Of a stretch of DNA of 64,000 bases, positions 62,436-64,000 are shown piece after piece. The position numbers were made by a program, and so were the translations under genes. The notes beneath the pieces were generated by a model, which saw only the letters and a list, made by a program, of their open reading frames with translations, searched no databases and was not told the DNA's origin. Position 1 is the first letter of the stretch. Each line of letters opens with the position of its first letter. Source of the stretch: Jeotgalibacillus proteolyticus (GTDB lineage: Bacteria > Bacillota > Bacilli > Bacillales > Jeotgalibacillaceae); NCBI RefSeq assembly GCF_002926065.1, contig NZ_PREZ01000007.1:124001-188000 (forward strand), written 5' to 3'.

Positions 62436-63305
62436 TTATTTAACTGCAATTGTTAGCACCGTTTTTAACGATTCTCCTGGATGCACAAAGATTAGCTCTT
62501 CTTTGCGATTCAGTTCATCTGTTTTTGCCACCCATGGCTCCACACAAACAAAATCCTGTCCTTCCTCTGTCCATAAATAAACATAGGCAAATTCTTCTCC
62601 ATAGGTCATATGAATTTTTTTGTTTAGCTTAGGCAGCTCAAAAGCTATTTCCTTTTTTATCCCATCTAGTAAGACCACGGATTCCTTTTTATCAGAAAGA
62701 TCAATACCGTCACTTACCTTTTTAATTTTTCCATCATTATAATCCAGATAGGTTTGAGCATCCGTTTTATAGTTAAGATTTTTATCAGCTGTTTTAAAAT
62801 AGGGATGAAAACCCGGATAAATCGGCATTTCTTTATCTGATTTATTTACGTATTCCTGATGAATATTTAACGTATTGTTTTTTAATACATATGTAAAAAA
62901 GACTTCGAAATCAAATGGATAGGATTGCTTCGTTTCTTTACTGCTCGTAAGCTTCAAAGTTATCGAGGCTCCATCGGTTTCGGTTGTTTGTGTTTCCACG
63001 ACCTCCCACGAAAGATTACGGGCAAATCCATGGTTTTTCATTTTATATTCAATTCCATCCCATTCGTATTTCCCATTTTTAAGCTGACCTGAAATCGGAA
63101 AAAGAATAGGATTACCACCTCTAACATTTACATCAGAATCGTAGAAGGTTTCTTTATTCAGGAAAAATATTTCTTCATCTTCTACTCCAAAGCTTGTTAT
63201 AATCCCGCCTCTCTCTGGAGCAACCTTTAGCCACGAATCAGCCCTCGCATTAGTTAACTCATATAAACTATATTTATGATCGTCTAACTGTTTTATTTGA
63301 TACAT
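62436..63305 (-). CDS. aldose 1-epimerase family protein
   Basis: A 289-residue galactose-mutarotase-like beta-sandwich. NPILFPISGQLKNGKYEW and MKNHGFARNLSWEV supply the His region, YPGFHPYF the catalytic His, and FVCVEPWVAKTDELN the C-terminal Glu. Members act on free sugars or hexose-6-phosphates; which one is unknown. AAGGGGAAG lies 6 bases before ATG 63305. It follows the HisJ-type gene, whose end the longer reading frame would overlap. Confidence 0.87.
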   Translation of the reverse strand: MYQIKQLDDHKYSLYELTNARADSWLKVAPERGGIITSFGVEDEEIFFLNKETFYDSDVNVRGGNPILFPISGQLKNGKYEWDGIEYKMKNHGFARNLSWEVVETQTTETDGASITLKLTSSKETKQSYPFDFEVFFTYVLKNNTLNIHQEYVNKSDKEMPIYPGFHPYFKTADKNLNYKTDAQTYLDYNDGKIKKVSDGIDLSDKKESVVLLDGIKKEIAFELPKLNKKIHMTYGEEFAYVYLWTEEGQDFVCVEPWVAKTDELNRKEELIFVHPGESLKTVLTIAVK

Positions 63306-63351
63306 TTTCATCTTCCCCTTTATCCAGCATGAAATAACAAGCCAGTTTTTA

Positions 63352-64000
63352 TTAAATATCAATCGTGAACATTTTCTGTTCTTTAAAATATACCCATTCT
63401 TTAAAGCCGATTTGCTTGAGCCTTTCTCTTACTAATTCAAAATCATCACCGACTCTTTCTGCATCGTGGGCATCTGATCCAAACGTAACCCTCACACCAT
63501 AAAAAATGGCCATTTCGAGTATATCATCAGCAGGGTACCAACCACCGCAATCTTTTGTTTTGCCTGATGTATTGATTTCTATTGCAAGATCGTACTGTGC
63601 AATGACTTTTAATGTCTGAACTAATGCATCGGTCTGAATCGTTGAAAAATCAGGATAAAAGCCTTTCATTGCATCAATATGACCAAGAATTTGAAAAGTC
63701 CCGCTCCGTGCAGAGCTTTCGATAAGATGATAATACGTTTCTTTTGTTTGCTGTTTTTGTTTAGCGGAAAGCCCTTCCCAGCGGTCCTTATTAAAAATGT
63801 TAAGCCCCTCCACATGATGTACCGATCCAATAATATAATCAAAGGGATATTTTTCATACTGCCTACAATACAGCTCAATGTGCTCCGGAAAAAAATCAGA
63901 TTCAACACCTAGCAGTACATCGATTTTTCCTTTATATTCTTTTTTAAGCTGAAGAACTTCTGAAATATACAAAGGAAATTCTTTTTTGCTCATAGCAATA
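63352..64000 (-). CDS. PHP-family histidinol phosphatase-like protein, 5' partial
   Basis: Minus-strand gene running off the right edge: the frame is open through base 64000, and the ATG at 63993 has no ribosome binding site in view and lies inside the fold. Metal-site motifs are LLGVESDFF, IIGSVHHVEG, LGHIDAMKGF, EINTSGKTK and FGSDAHDAE, the order expected for a PHP phosphoesterase of the HisJ (HisK) histidinol phosphatase group. The first His-x-His motif must lie outside the window. Probably hydrolyses histidinol phosphate. Confidence 0.88.
   Translation of the reverse strand, partial: IAMSKKEFPLYISEVLQLKKEYKGKIDVLLGVESDFFPEHIELYCRQYEKYPFDYIIGSVHHVEGLNIFNKDRWEGLSAKQKQQTKETYYHLIESSARSGTFQILGHIDAMKGFYPDFSTIQTDALVQTLKVIAQYDLAIEINTSGKTKDCGGWYPADDILEMAIFYGVRVTFGSDAHDAERVGDDFELVRERLKQIGFKEWVYFKEQKMFTIDI

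Noticed and set aside
62225-62449. 74-codon minus-strand frame with protein-like sequence (GFTFEKRNPAAGMFVEMS)
   Set aside because: It overlaps the end and terminator of the aldose epimerase gene and has no proper ribosome binding site. It could be a gene remnant but cannot be supported.

Overview
The window is chromosomal DNA from a low-GC Gram-positive bacterium of the Bacillaceae. The signs are strong AGGAGG-type ribosome binding sites, GTG and TTG starts, sigma-A promoters, U-tailed terminators, a KdgA/UxuA/YjmC/YjmD/YjmF-like hexuronate locus, YesMN-type sensing, a YheC/YheD-type ATP-grasp protein and HxlR-HxlA-HxlB. I cannot name the species. No rRNA, tRNA, CRISPR array, prophage or intact transposase was seen.

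Layout. 0-2 kb: two ABC-2 permeases, the first cut by the window edge. 2-6.4 kb: a PhyH dioxygenase divergent from an ArsR-type regulator, a membrane protein and a PAS histidine kinase. 6.6-10.5 kb: a methyltransferase remnant, REP-like palindromes, a VOC/SDR/ThuA operon with a second VOC gene, and a SUKH protein. 10.7-16 kb: a tripartite tricarboxylate transporter (tctC with an in-frame stop, tctA, tctB), a LysR regulator and a PrpF-type isomerase. 16-17.3 kb: an RQC-minor-like DNA-binding gene and a SWIM zinc-finger gene, both apparently frameshifted. 17.6-22.2 kb: a polytopic membrane protein, DegV, an SDR and an S51 peptidase. 22.2-31.8 kb: a ten-gene hexuronate/aldonate operon (LacI regulator, KDG kinase, YjmC-like dehydrogenase, TRAP transporter, YjmD-like dehydrogenase, KDPG aldolase, UxuA, UxuB-like SDR) behind one promoter with two palindromic operators. 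32-34.3 kb: a YheC/D protein, PssA and a small RpoA-CTD-like protein. 34.4-46.8 kb: a beta-mannoside operon (ABC importer without its own ATPase, YesM/YesN two-component pair, two GH2 beta-mannosidases, ROK protein). 47-51.9 kb: a signalling cluster with an EAL protein behind a candidate c-di-GMP riboswitch, a LytTR regulator and a hybrid kinase.

52.6-61.3 kb looks like a formaldehyde/RuMP module: an iron-containing alcohol dehydrogenase, a deletion-scarred pgi, a short 6-phosphogluconate dehydrogenase, zwf, NADPH dehydrogenase NamA, a YcsI-like protein, HxlR, and HxlA plus HxlB. HxlA/B fix formaldehyde on ribulose-5-phosphate, and Pgi-Zwf-Gnd would regenerate ribulose-5-phosphate with CO2 release, which is the dissimilatory RuMP cycle. 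The zwf and hxlA promoters share a 16-bp sequence in the same register over the -35 box, so I infer co-regulation, probably by HxlR. The window ends with a FabG-like SDR, an aldose epimerase-like protein and a partial HisJ-type PHP phosphatase.

A dispersed element with a GAGACA/TGTCTC hairpin and a GGTTCACTGCGCTTCA core occurs four times, always between genes. Several genes are decaying (methyltransferase, tctC, the SWIM gene, possibly the RQC-minor gene, pgi). Some of these lesions could be sequencing errors and should be tested on reads.
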